DNA of 64,000 nucleotides from BOG-1184 sp049514575 (GTDB lineage Bacteria > Fibrobacterota > Chitinivibrionia > Chitinivibrionales > Chitinispirillaceae): NCBI GenBank assembly GCA_049514575.1, contig JBEKUX010000001.1, positions 105,015-169,014 on the forward strand. The letters are read 5' to 3'. Of this stretch, positions 1 to 7,101 are shown piece by piece (position 1 is the stretch's first letter; each line of letters begins with the position of its first letter). The translations under genes were made by a program, and so were the position numbers. A model generated the notes under the pieces. That model was not told where the DNA came from. It did not search any database and saw nothing but the letters and a program-made list of their open reading frames with translations.

Positions 1-320
1 AGCGCGTAACGAACCTGGCTGGCGCCACCTCGCTTGAACAGGCTGCCCGCATAATCGCGGCCGCATCGGTCCTTATCTCCAATGACTCCGGACTCCTGCA
101 CCTTGCCGGATTTCTCGGCACCCCCTGTGTGGGCATGTACGGCTCCACTTCATCGGTCTGGACCCGTCCTCTTGGTACGGCGGTGCGGATCGCAACCGGC
201 TCCTGCCCCCGCTCGCCCTGCTTTGAGCGGACCTGTCCTTTGCCTTTAAATAAGTATAGTTGTCTCCGTACTATTTCTCCTGAAACAGTAGCCGTACTTG
301 TAAAGGAAATTATCCGTTGA
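1..320 (+). CDS. Glycosyltransferase family 9 (heptosyltransferase-like), C-terminal part
   Basis: This is the 3' end of a gene that begins before the window; the open frame runs from base 3 to the stop at 318-320. The visible 105 residues carry the C-terminal GT9 pattern: a segment NLAGATSLEQAARIIAAA, then the nucleotide-sugar motif SNDSGLLHLAG and PCVGMYGSTSS. This family (WaaC/WaaF/RfaQ) transfers heptose from ADP-heptose onto lipopolysaccharide core at the inner membrane. The tail contains four cysteines (CPRSPCFERTC and a later C), as in several LPS heptosyltransferase II proteins. The acceptor cannot be told from the fragment. Confidence 0.85.
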   Translation, partial: RVTNLAGATSLEQAARIIAAASVLISNDSGLLHLAGFLGTPCVGMYGSTSSVWTRPLGTAVRIATGSCPRSPCFERTCPLPLNKYSCLRTISPETVAVLVKEIIR

Positions 321-343
321 TTTTTTTAATTTATCGGTGGTTT

Positions 344-503
344 GCGTTAGGGGCGACGTAAGGTACCTGCTGAAAGCGTAGCTGAAGCGGGTAGTCTGGG
401 CTGGTGAAGGATTCACTTTTGTGAAGCCGCACCCCGGCCCAGACCGACCAGAGGTAAGCCTGGAGGAGAACCGACCTCCAACCAATAAGGTTGGAGGGAA
501 CGC
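344..503 (+). ncRNA. Structured RNA-like element, copy 1
   Basis: A 160-nt intergenic element shares its framework with a second copy at 30860-30997. The outer ends pair (GCGTT at 344-348 with AACGC at 499-503). Inside are a hairpin (365-371 with 386-392) whose loop contains GCGTAGCTGA, a long stem (394-401 with 437-444) enclosing TGAAGG and a small hairpin, and a hairpin after GAGGAGAACCGACC. Stem sequences differ from copy 2 while the loops and single-stranded blocks are kept. The element ends about 25 nt before the start codon of the next gene, as in copy 2. It could be a cis-regulatory leader or a mobile structured RNA; I cannot name the family. Confidence 0.6.
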
Positions 504-527
504 TAAGAAAAATTATTTTGAGATAGT

Positions 528-1469
528 ATGGTCACCATTCCCCTAATTTCCACCGACACAAAACTTTTCCACCGGATCAAGGCCATCATTGATTCCCGGC
601 CGCAGGACGGCTACGATCTGCGGCTCTTTACCACGCTGAAATCCGCCGAAGCGTTCCTGTCCGACGTAATGCCTGAACTGATCTTCATCAACTTCTCAGA
701 TACCTTTGGGTTGTTCGAGCCGCCGCACAACGATTTCTGGCTCATGCACGGCGGCGTCATCGCACTGTGCGAAGAGTGCCAGACCATCGACCAGATCAAC
801 GCGGTCCGGGGCGCCAGCATCCTGTCGTCGCTGACCTTCGCTGATTGTGAAAAACAGCTGCCCGGCATACTCGATATTATCCGGAACAACCGGCCGCTCC
901 TCTATCATCCCGGCAGGGGCCCTGACCGGAGCACCGCGCTGTCAGGGTCATTCAGGCTCCGCAACAACCTTTTTGAGGCCGGCTGCTACATCAATCTCAT
1001 CTGCAACTATCTTTGCAATTCAGACAGGTTGACACTTGAAAACAAATATTTCTTCCATCTGCCGATTTACGAAATGCTCATTAACGCCATCGAACACGGC
1101 AATTGCGGCATTGCCTACGATGAAAAAAGCCGCTTCCTCGAGCGGGGCGGCTGCGCACCCGACCTGATCCAGGAAAAATGCGATGATCCGGCCGTGGCAG
1201 CGAAAGCGGTGACCCTCAGCTATGCCCTGTATCCTTCGTACGGCCGGATTGTCATTGCCGACGAGGGTTCCGGTTTCGACTGGCGCACCACGATCGATGA
1301 AATGCAGAAAAAAGACACCCTTCGTCTCCACGGAAGGGGCATCCTCATCACGCGGCAAATCGTGCGTTCCCTGCGGTACAACGAAAAGGGAAACGAAGTC
1401 ACGCTCGAAATCGACTACCAGGCCCCTTCCCCGGCCGTACGCAGCCGGGTTGAATCGCTTGAGAGATAA
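528..1469 (+). CDS. Pseudo-receiver plus RsbW-like HATPase signalling protein
   Basis: The protein has 313 residues. Residues 1-120 look like a response-regulator receiver fold, but the expected phospho-aspartate position reads LIFINFSD, so it is probably not phosphorylated there. Residues 160-300 form a GHKL ATPase of the anti-sigma kinase (RsbW/SpoIIAB) type: N-box EMLINAIEHGN, G1 box ADEGSGFDW, G2 box LHGRGILITRQIV. Such proteins bind ATP and act as serine kinases or anti-sigma switches in the cytoplasm. No partner anti-anti-sigma gene lies next to it. The ATG at 528 follows the structured element at 344-503, which may control it. The ribosome-binding site is weak (GAGATAGT). Confidence 0.8.
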   Translation: MVTIPLISTDTKLFHRIKAIIDSRPQDGYDLRLFTTLKSAEAFLSDVMPELIFINFSDTFGLFEPPHNDFWLMHGGVIALCEECQTIDQINAVRGASILSSLTFADCEKQLPGILDIIRNNRPLLYHPGRGPDRSTALSGSFRLRNNLFEAGCYINLICNYLCNSDRLTLENKYFFHLPIYEMLINAIEHGNCGIAYDEKSRFLERGGCAPDLIQEKCDDPAVAAKAVTLSYALYPSYGRIVIADEGSGFDWRTTIDEMQKKDTLRLHGRGILITRQIVRSLRYNEKGNEVTLEIDYQAPSPAVRSRVESLER

Positions 1470-1479
1470 TAACCTCGGG

Positions 1480-2145
1480 TCAGAACACTCTTTTCGTGAG
1501 CGGGTGGGTCCTGCTTTTCCGGATCATGACCGGCTGCGCGCGTTTCTTCACGATCTGTTGCTGCCGCACCACGTAGTACGCGAGGTTCACCGGGCAGTAC
1601 GGGGTCCGGACCTCGCCGATCCAGTAGTGCAGTTTCGGGTTCGGCACATAGTGCATGAGCGTGCAGTAGTTCTGTATCATTTTATCGAACCTGGTGACAT
1701 CGACCTTGGAACAGGAAAGCGGGTCGATGTTCTTGAAATAGACCCGTATGAGCACCGGCCTGCCGGCGCCCGCGTCTTTCCGCACCGGCCGCAGATCCAC
1801 GGGCAGGCGGACCTCTGCTCCGGTATCAAGGGACACGAAATCGTCGAGCGTGATGATGGACCTGATGACCCCTGACTGCACCCCGCCGAACAGGAGGTCG
1901 GTCGAAAACTCCGAGGTGTCTGCGGCTTTTCGCACGTCAAGGCACTGGATCGGGTCGTAAAAATTCCTCCTGCAGATCACGAGGGCCGAGTCGGAGCTGT
2001 TGTGCAGGACGATGAACAGCTGATGGTTCTCTTCGATCAATCTGGCCGTCATGGGCGGCACCGGCTCTTTTTTCTCTTTTCCGCAGGAGATGAAAAGAAG
2101 CAGGCAGCTTATGGCCATGAGGACGAGTATGCGTATGCCATTCAT
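1480..2145 (-). CDS. Lipoprotein of unknown function
   Basis: This predicted protein has 221 residues and a clear lipoprotein signal: MNGIRILVLMAISCLLL followed by the lipobox FISC and a charged linker GKEKKEP. The ATG at 2145 was chosen because it places the signal peptide at the N-terminus; the frame stays open upstream but that extension has no signal-like start. The mature part has no motif I recognise, with scattered cysteines and a basic C-terminus. It is convergent with the RsbW-like gene, 10 bp apart. A periplasmic, membrane-anchored location is inferred from the lipobox. Confidence 0.7.
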   Translation of the reverse strand: MNGIRILVLMAISCLLLFISCGKEKKEPVPPMTARLIEENHQLFIVLHNSSDSALVICRRNFYDPIQCLDVRKAADTSEFSTDLLFGGVQSGVIRSIITLDDFVSLDTGAEVRLPVDLRPVRKDAGAGRPVLIRVYFKNIDPLSCSKVDVTRFDKMIQNYCTLMHYVPNPKLHYWIGEVRTPYCPVNLAYYVVRQQQIVKKRAQPVMIRKSRTHPLTKRVF

Positions 2146-2345
2146 ATATATAATGATACCGTTTGGTACAACCAACGGCCATACTAATTTGGTGCCGGTA
2201 AAAACTACCAATACGGATTTGCGTTCATGGTGATTCGGCTGGCCGCTCGTGGTGAGCCTGCTTGCCTCTGCGCAGCGCTTGGGCGGAGCGGGGTCGAATC
2301 CATGAGCGTTCCTACCTGCCACCCGCCCCGGTTCTATAGCCGCAT

Positions 2346-4142
2346 TCAATTTTTCGATAGCATTTGGCAAGCTGGATCATACCCCAAGTCGCATGCTTTT
2401 TTAAAATCATCCAGAGCATGACTATAGTCGCCTGTGGCCTTATACGCAAGCCCACGATTATAATACGCATGGCTATAGTGGGGATTGAGCCTTGCCGCCT
2501 CATTAAAATCTTCAATAGCTCGATTATAATCGCCTAAGGCGTTCCAGGTAACCCCGCGATTATTATATATCGCATACATCGGCTTGAGTTTGATAGCATG
2601 AGTAAAATCATCAATAGCACGGCCATATTCGCCTTTAGATTTGTAAGCAATCCCGCGGTCAGTATATGCCAGCGCATCCATTGGATCGAGTCCGATCGCC
2701 ACGGTATGATCCTCGATGGCACGATCAAAGTCGCCCTTGGCACTATAGGCAAACCCGCGGCTATCATATGCTTGACAATATTTCGGAGAACGGTTTATCG
2801 CCAGATTGAAATCTTCGATGGCACGATCAAAATCGCGATGCATAGTATAGATGTTCCCCCGATAATTATAAGCGACTGCGATGGGATATTTGGCGATGAC
2901 ATCGTTCCAGAGGGAGAGGCCATCTTTCCACACATCACACCGCTGATGCGTAATCCAGGCAAAAACGACAATAGATACACTCGTAACGATGGCCAGTATA
3001 CTTTTCAGAAGGGTGCTGTTAAGCTTTTCTTTAAGTAAAAATCGGCACAATACCGCAAAAACAAAATAAATGCCCACCAGGGGAATATAGGAATAACGCT
3101 CAGCGACTAAAACGTTTCCAAAAGGCGCTATTTGAAGGACCGGAAGTAAAGTAATAAAATAAAATAAGGAACCAAAGACAAGCGTACGAGAATACCTGCG
3201 AAAGCAATAGACAGCGACCGCGCCGCCGGTCACGATGAACGGGGCCGCAAAAAACCCGAACATCGTAGCGTCGGAAAGATGGGGGGGCAAAGGATACAGT
3301 GAACAAAGACGCACGGGCGCCACCGTTTTGGCCATGTAAAAAAACAGGTTGTAAAACGGCACGCATATTCGCTGAAGCATCGAAAGCCGAAGGTATTCCG
3401 AAATATCGCCTGTTTGTTTTTGAGTAAGAAACGTTATAATTGAAAATATCATTACTATTGCGAAAAATGGGACCTTGCCAAGCAGCGTTTTTTTGTCCAA
3501 CCTTTTATTGTATAGATAATCGATAAGAAGCAGAACAAAAGGCTGGGTCACCGCCATTGGTTTTGACAGGAGAGAAAATAGAAGTGAAAACATGCAAAGC
3601 CAGTAAAACCTGCCTCGTTTCCCCCGTATATGCCAGATATAGAACAGCAGCGAAAAAAAATAGAAAAAAGCGAACAGAACGTCCTTTCGCTCTGCGATCC
3701 AAGCCACGGATTCCACCCTCAGCGGATGAACGGCGAACAAGAGGCCGACGAGCAGGCCGGTTAAATAGTGCCCGGACAATCCGAAAATCAATGTGCATAC
3801 CAAAAGGCCGTTTAAGATATGAAGTATCAGGTTGGTGCTGTGATAGGCAATGGGATTAAATCGAAAGAAATGGAACTCCGCCATATAGGTAAGCATGGTG
3901 AGCGGTTGATAATTGCCTACATAGTTTGATGTAAATATTTTCGTTAGATTTTTAAGCGTGAAACCCTGTATATCGGGATTGTTGACGACAAAGGTATCAT
4001 CGTCCCAGTACGTGAATCCGTTATTGAGCGAAGGTAAAAAAGCAATGAGCGTTATGCAAGCGATAATACCATAACAAGATAAAATACGGCGGATGTCACA
4101 GCTGGCGGGTAACTGCTTGCCATTATTCATACGTGAAGGCAC
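2346..4142 (-). CDS. TMTC-like multipass membrane protein with C-terminal TPR repeats
   Basis: The protein has 598 residues. The first 420 hold about ten hydrophobic segments with two conserved patches, NNGFTYWDDDTFVVNN near the N-terminus and HPLRVESVAWIAERKD in an early loop. This pattern is shared by bacterial relatives of TMTC1-4, which are GT-C-fold O-mannosyltransferases or transferase-like proteins. Residues 435-598 are five TPR repeats of about 34 residues (for example GDFDRAIEDHTVAIGLDP). By analogy it may move a lipid-linked sugar onto exported protein, but no substrate is visible. An ATG 12 bp downstream of the chosen start (MNNGK) is equally possible. It stands alone on the minus strand. 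Confidence 0.75.
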   Translation of the reverse strand: MPSRMNNGKQLPASCDIRRILSCYGIIACITLIAFLPSLNNGFTYWDDDTFVVNNPDIQGFTLKNLTKIFTSNYVGNYQPLTMLTYMAEFHFFRFNPIAYHSTNLILHILNGLLVCTLIFGLSGHYLTGLLVGLLFAVHPLRVESVAWIAERKDVLFAFFYFFSLLFYIWHIRGKRGRFYWLCMFSLLFSLLSKPMAVTQPFVLLLIDYLYNKRLDKKTLLGKVPFFAIVMIFSIITFLTQKQTGDISEYLRLSMLQRICVPFYNLFFYMAKTVAPVRLCSLYPLPPHLSDATMFGFFAAPFIVTGGAVAVYCFRRYSRTLVFGSLFYFITLLPVLQIAPFGNVLVAERYSYIPLVGIYFVFAVLCRFLLKEKLNSTLLKSILAIVTSVSIVVFAWITHQRCDVWKDGLSLWNDVIAKYPIAVAYNYRGNIYTMHRDFDRAIEDFNLAINRSPKYCQAYDSRGFAYSAKGDFDRAIEDHTVAIGLDPMDALAYTDRGIAYKSKGEYGRAIDDFTHAIKLKPMYAIYNNRGVTWNALGDYNRAIEDFNEAARLNPHYSHAYYNRGLAYKATGDYSHALDDFKKACDLGYDPACQMLSKN

Positions 4143-4199
4143 GTTGCTTCGTGGGTTAAAATTATTCGTTTTGATTTTAATGAATATGCATTAATGTCT

Positions 4200-4289
4200 T
4201 CATCTGAATGTCCTTGTAATCCAACATCTGTAACGCGCGGCCAGTGTGGCCTGCGATGAATTGCAGAGCACACAGGGGATGGCTTTCAT
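4200..4289 (-). CDS. Possible 29-residue ORF coupled to the reverse transcriptase
   Basis: A short reading frame (starting MKAIPCVLCNSSQ) begins at an ATG overlapping the stop codon of the reverse transcriptase (ATGA), with a good ribosome-binding sequence (CAGGAGATCAC) inside the end of that gene. Translational coupling is therefore possible. The peptide has no recognisable family and may be a chance frame or the relic of a gene start. Confidence 0.2.
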   Translation of the reverse strand: MKAIPCVLCNSSQATLAARYRCWITRTFR

Positions 4290-5218
4290 ATTGTGATCTC
4301 CTGTGAATTTTTTATCTTCGTTGAATCTCTAGCAAGTCTATACACGTTATCAAAAAAATCGTTTTTAATTTGGCGAGCATATCGCAATTTACCCAGCAAC
4401 GTCGATTTTTCCTTGTCTGGAATATCTATCAGGGTTTGATATTTTGTAATAGTATCTTTTATATGTTTCATATGTCTGTTGGGAATAAGAAGTTCGTTAG
4501 TAGGGCTGATAATTACACCAGTAATTTTTTTATAATGTCTCTTGCTGTAGTACTTTGTCTTTTTTCTTTTGAGAACCAGCCCGGTTTTTTTTAGATGGTG
4601 ATTAATGAGAAGGTGTGTTGTTTTGGGTATCATCGTATTCGATGAAAATGTCATATCGTCAACATAAAGCGAAAAAGATATGCCTTTTTCATTAGCAATG
4701 TTATGGATGATATCAAAAATATCACTATGAATTAAGAATGCCAGATCTTGGCTCAAATGGCTACCGGTTGGTATATGCCCATTGTATGATACTATATCTG
4801 TCATGATCCATGCCAAATCAGCGCTCATTTGCATTTTATTATAGAAGAACCTGAAAATAAACTCGCGTTTGCAATTAGTATAATAATGAGAGATATCTGT
4901 ACACAAGAAATAGTAGTTACCTGCATGGTGTTTTGCATTATGTATGCATGAAACACCTTTCTTCCCTGAAAAAAGATAGCCCGGTTTATTGATGCGTGAA
5001 AGGAGCGTGTGTATTCGTAGATGAACTTTTTTGCGGATACCTATTGGTTCTTGTATTTCCCTTTCTTTATTGTCAGTTTTTTTTATCCAAACCTTATAGA
5101 ATCCACCAGGACAAAGTGACTTGAGTTCCTTGACGGAAATATTAAGCAGTTCGGAAAGCTTTTGTTTGTTCTGAAGGCGGTAAAGCGGGCTATTTTCAAG
5201 CTGGTAACTTTTCTGCAT
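4286..5218 (-). CDS. Retron-type reverse transcriptase
   Basis: The protein has 310 residues, about the size of retron reverse transcriptases. Visible motifs in order are NAKHH (residues 94-98, the retron NAXXH signature), the first catalytic aspartate in LCTDISHYY (D108), IPTGSHLSQDLA, the catalytic YVDDMTFS (185-188), and KKITGVIIS (232-234, matching the retron VTG motif). It would make msDNA by reverse-transcribing the RNA predicted at 5645-5828. The ATG at 5218 is preferred over an upstream TTG (5248). It overlaps the end of the XRE gene by 23 bp, so the two are translationally linked. Codon use is AT-rich compared with the flanking genes, which suggests acquisition. Confidence 0.93.
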   Translation of the reverse strand: MQKSYQLENSPLYRLQNKQKLSELLNISVKELKSLCPGGFYKVWIKKTDNKEREIQEPIGIRKKVHLRIHTLLSRINKPGYLFSGKKGVSCIHNAKHHAGNYYFLCTDISHYYTNCKREFIFRFFYNKMQMSADLAWIMTDIVSYNGHIPTGSHLSQDLAFLIHSDIFDIIHNIANEKGISFSLYVDDMTFSSNTMIPKTTHLLINHHLKKTGLVLKRKKTKYYSKRHYKKITGVIISPTNELLIPNRHMKHIKDTITKYQTLIDIPDKEKSTLLGKLRYARQIKNDFFDNVYRLARDSTKIKNSQEITI

Positions 5219-5519
5219 TGTCACTTTCAACGCTCTGCAAAAAGCCAATGATTCTATTTACAAAAAGCTGTTTGATGGTAATTCTGTTTTTTTGTGAGCC
5301 AAGAGACTCTGCAAAAAAAAGGAGCGACGATGGAGAGGTTTTAAGCTGTTTGCTGTATTTACCGATTAATGCGAGTGAAGGTTCTTTTTTCCCAGACTCG
5401 ATTTCAGACAGATAGCTTGGCGATATATCAAGTGCTTTAGCCATGTCTTTAGACTTAATGTCACTAAAGACCCTCAGGAGGCGTAATGCCTCATTGATAT
5501 TTTTGTTGTTGGTGTTCAT
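5196..5519 (-). CDS. XRE-family helix-turn-helix protein of the retron operon
   Basis: The 107-residue protein has an N-terminal XRE/Cro domain (residues 8-70): KDMAKALDISPSYLSEIESG is a textbook helix-turn-helix followed by KKEPSLALIGKYSKQL. The C-terminal 40 residues are not recognised. It lies between the predicted msr-msd RNA and the reverse transcriptase and overlaps the latter. Some retron classes carry an HTH accessory protein; I recall these as type VI, but cannot confirm the assignment. It may be the effector or toxin, a regulator of the operon, or both. Confidence 0.85.
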   Translation of the reverse strand: MNTNNKNINEALRLLRVFSDIKSKDMAKALDISPSYLSEIESGKKEPSLALIGKYSKQLKTSPSSLLFFAESLGSQKNRITIKQLFVNRIIGFLQSVESDNAEKLPA

Positions 5520-5644
5520 TCTTTAAGAGAAGATAGGAAGTCTAGTTATTCCTCATCGTTTGAAGGATCCTTATCAGCGTCAGCACGCACCATAAAAGTG
5601 TCTTGCGATGCCTCCAAAGAAATCTGCTTAAACGACTCCGAACA

Positions 5645-5828
5645 ACGCGGCGACGCGCAGATGGGTGATACATAAAAAAATCCTTTCCCGAACTTTATTT
5701 GCATATGGTGAATTCCATATGCAAAAGTTCGCTCACGTGGAAAGGCCCGGTCATCTGCCGCTTGTCACCTCCTATTTATTCTTTGCATCACACGACTCAC
5801 GAGTGTGATGCTAAACCGCGGGATGACT
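5645..5828 (-). ncRNA. Predicted retron msr-msd RNA
   Basis: Read on the minus strand upstream of the XRE gene, the sequence has retron RNA architecture. A TTTAGC (candidate branching guanosine context) is followed at once by a hairpin with stem GCATCACAC/GTGTGATGC (5785-5811). Next is a long msd-like hairpin: CCTTTCC/GGAAAGG (5739-5745 with 5683-5689) and, beyond an asymmetric bulge, CGAACTT/AAGTTCG continuing into TTGCATATGG/CCATATGCAA. An outer GCAGATG/CATCTGC pair (about 5750-5757 with 5657-5664) and a short CGCGG/CCGCG pair at the extremes could be the a1/a2 closing stem. Ends are approximate. A T-run after GGAAAGG means part of it could also act as a terminator. Confidence 0.65.
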
Positions 5829-6144
5829 ACGTATGCGATTCTCTATACACAATCCGAATCGGCGCGCAGCCCCCACAATGTTGGAACTCAAGAATTCCTG
5901 AGCTCCCCAGGCATTTTATTGCCCCCAGAAAACAAGATTCGTGAGAATCCGGTTCCCATCTGATAACTACAATATAAGTAAAAAACGACCCCGATGCAAG
6001 AAAATTATTCTCCAATAGCGAAGATTATTCGCACGGATAAAGAGGCGAGAATACTTTATAACTTTAGCCATTCATACGCGTGGGTGCCCGCGCGGTGAGT
6101 ATTATTCTGGGTAAACATAATATTCAAATTGCCGTAGATGCTTT
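5829..6144. other. Intergenic region between the retron and tssG
   Basis: There is no credible gene here. A palindrome lies at about 5887-5902 (CTCAAGAATTCCTGAG), and a small inverted repeat surrounds GATTCGTGAGAATC near 5936-5949. It lies upstream of the retron RNA on the minus strand, so the retron promoter is expected here, but I could not pick convincing -35/-10 boxes. Confidence 0.4.
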
Positions 6145-7101
6145 TCACCCTCCAATACTTCTCCCCTCGATCACCATCGATTTTATTTCCGATGTTCCTT
6201 TCGCTTCCCCGAGCGCTGCGGTCTCTCCCAGTTTCGCGTTGTCGGCGCCTAGGATCACGGCGGAGAGGTCACGGCTTTCGAGCAGGACCTCGATGTCGTA
6301 ATCGAGCGGTTCGGCAAGGAATGATTCGATGAGTCCTTTTAACGCAGCGTGGTTCTTGCCTTTGGGAAGAAAGCTTTCGAACATCCCGGGCGTGAGCGGG
6401 CCGAGGCTGACGCGGAACTTGCCGGAGAGATCGTAAAGAAAAGTGCCGAGAATTGCGGTCTGGCCGAGCCGCGCGTTGTCGTTGTCGCCGAGCCGCATCG
6501 GGTCCGGCAGCGGCGCCCAGCGGGGCATGAACTCCGTGACCTTGACCGGAATGTTGCCGAAGTAGTCGGAAACCAGGGCCTCAAGCGAGGCGTGGCTGCG
6601 CGGCGCGCCCGCGTTGAGTCCGGCATAGGCGAGCGAGCGTAAGGCAGAGGCAGGCAAATCCATGTTGAGCGGAATGCCGGCCAGCGCCGCGATACAGCGG
6701 ACAAGCGGGTCGCCGGCACTGCTGATCAGGCGGTATTTTTTCCACGCCCGGTAAAAGAGCGCGTACATGCGGTTGTTGAAAATAGTCAGGAAATCGAGGA
6801 GCGCGGCCGCCTCGGCCTCGTGCTGGACGATATAATCCGAAAAATAAACCGGCAGGGGCGACGAAACCCCGGCAAGCCCCATGAACGAAAGCCTGAACAC
6901 GATCCTGCCGTCATGCCGCGTTATTGATACTATATCGGAGGTCGGGAAAGAGAGCGAAGGGTCGGGTTCGAACTGGATGCTTCCTGCACCCATTGGGTCG
7001 GCCACGCCCTTGTCTTCGAAGTGCTCTTCGAGCAGGGCAACGGCGCCGAAAAAATTGAGCCTTCCGGCTTCACGCTCAAGGAACTCGATCAGGTCGGCCA
7101 T
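6145..7101 (-). CDS. tssG: Type VI secretion baseplate subunit TssG
   Basis: The 318-residue protein matches the TssG (ImpH/VasB) family: the N-terminal FLEREAGRLNFFGAVALLE block, the conserved LSFMGLAGVSSPLPVYFSDY, LDFLTIFNNRMYALFYRAW and the C-terminal GPLTPGMFESFLP. TssG joins TssF (two copies) and TssE in the wedge of the contractile T6SS baseplate in the cytoplasm. The ATG at 7101 lies inside the end of tssF (13-bp overlap), indicating one operon. It is the last gene of the cluster. No downstream tss gene follows; the retron region begins instead. Confidence 0.95.
   Translation of the reverse strand: MADLIEFLEREAGRLNFFGAVALLEEHFEDKGVADPMGAGSIQFEPDPSLSFPTSDIVSITRHDGRIVFRLSFMGLAGVSSPLPVYFSDYIVQHEAEAAALLDFLTIFNNRMYALFYRAWKKYRLISSAGDPLVRCIAALAGIPLNMDLPASALRSLAYAGLNAGAPRSHASLEALVSDYFGNIPVKVTEFMPRWAPLPDPMRLGDNDNARLGQTAILGTFLYDLSGKFRVSLGPLTPGMFESFLPKGKNHAALKGLIESFLAEPLDYDIEVLLESRDLSAVILGADNAKLGETAALGEAKGTSEIKSMVIEGRSIGG

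Noticed and set aside
5218..5248. TTG start for the reverse transcriptase
   Set aside because: The ATG at 5218 leaves the RT N-terminus at the usual place and needs a smaller overlap with the XRE gene.
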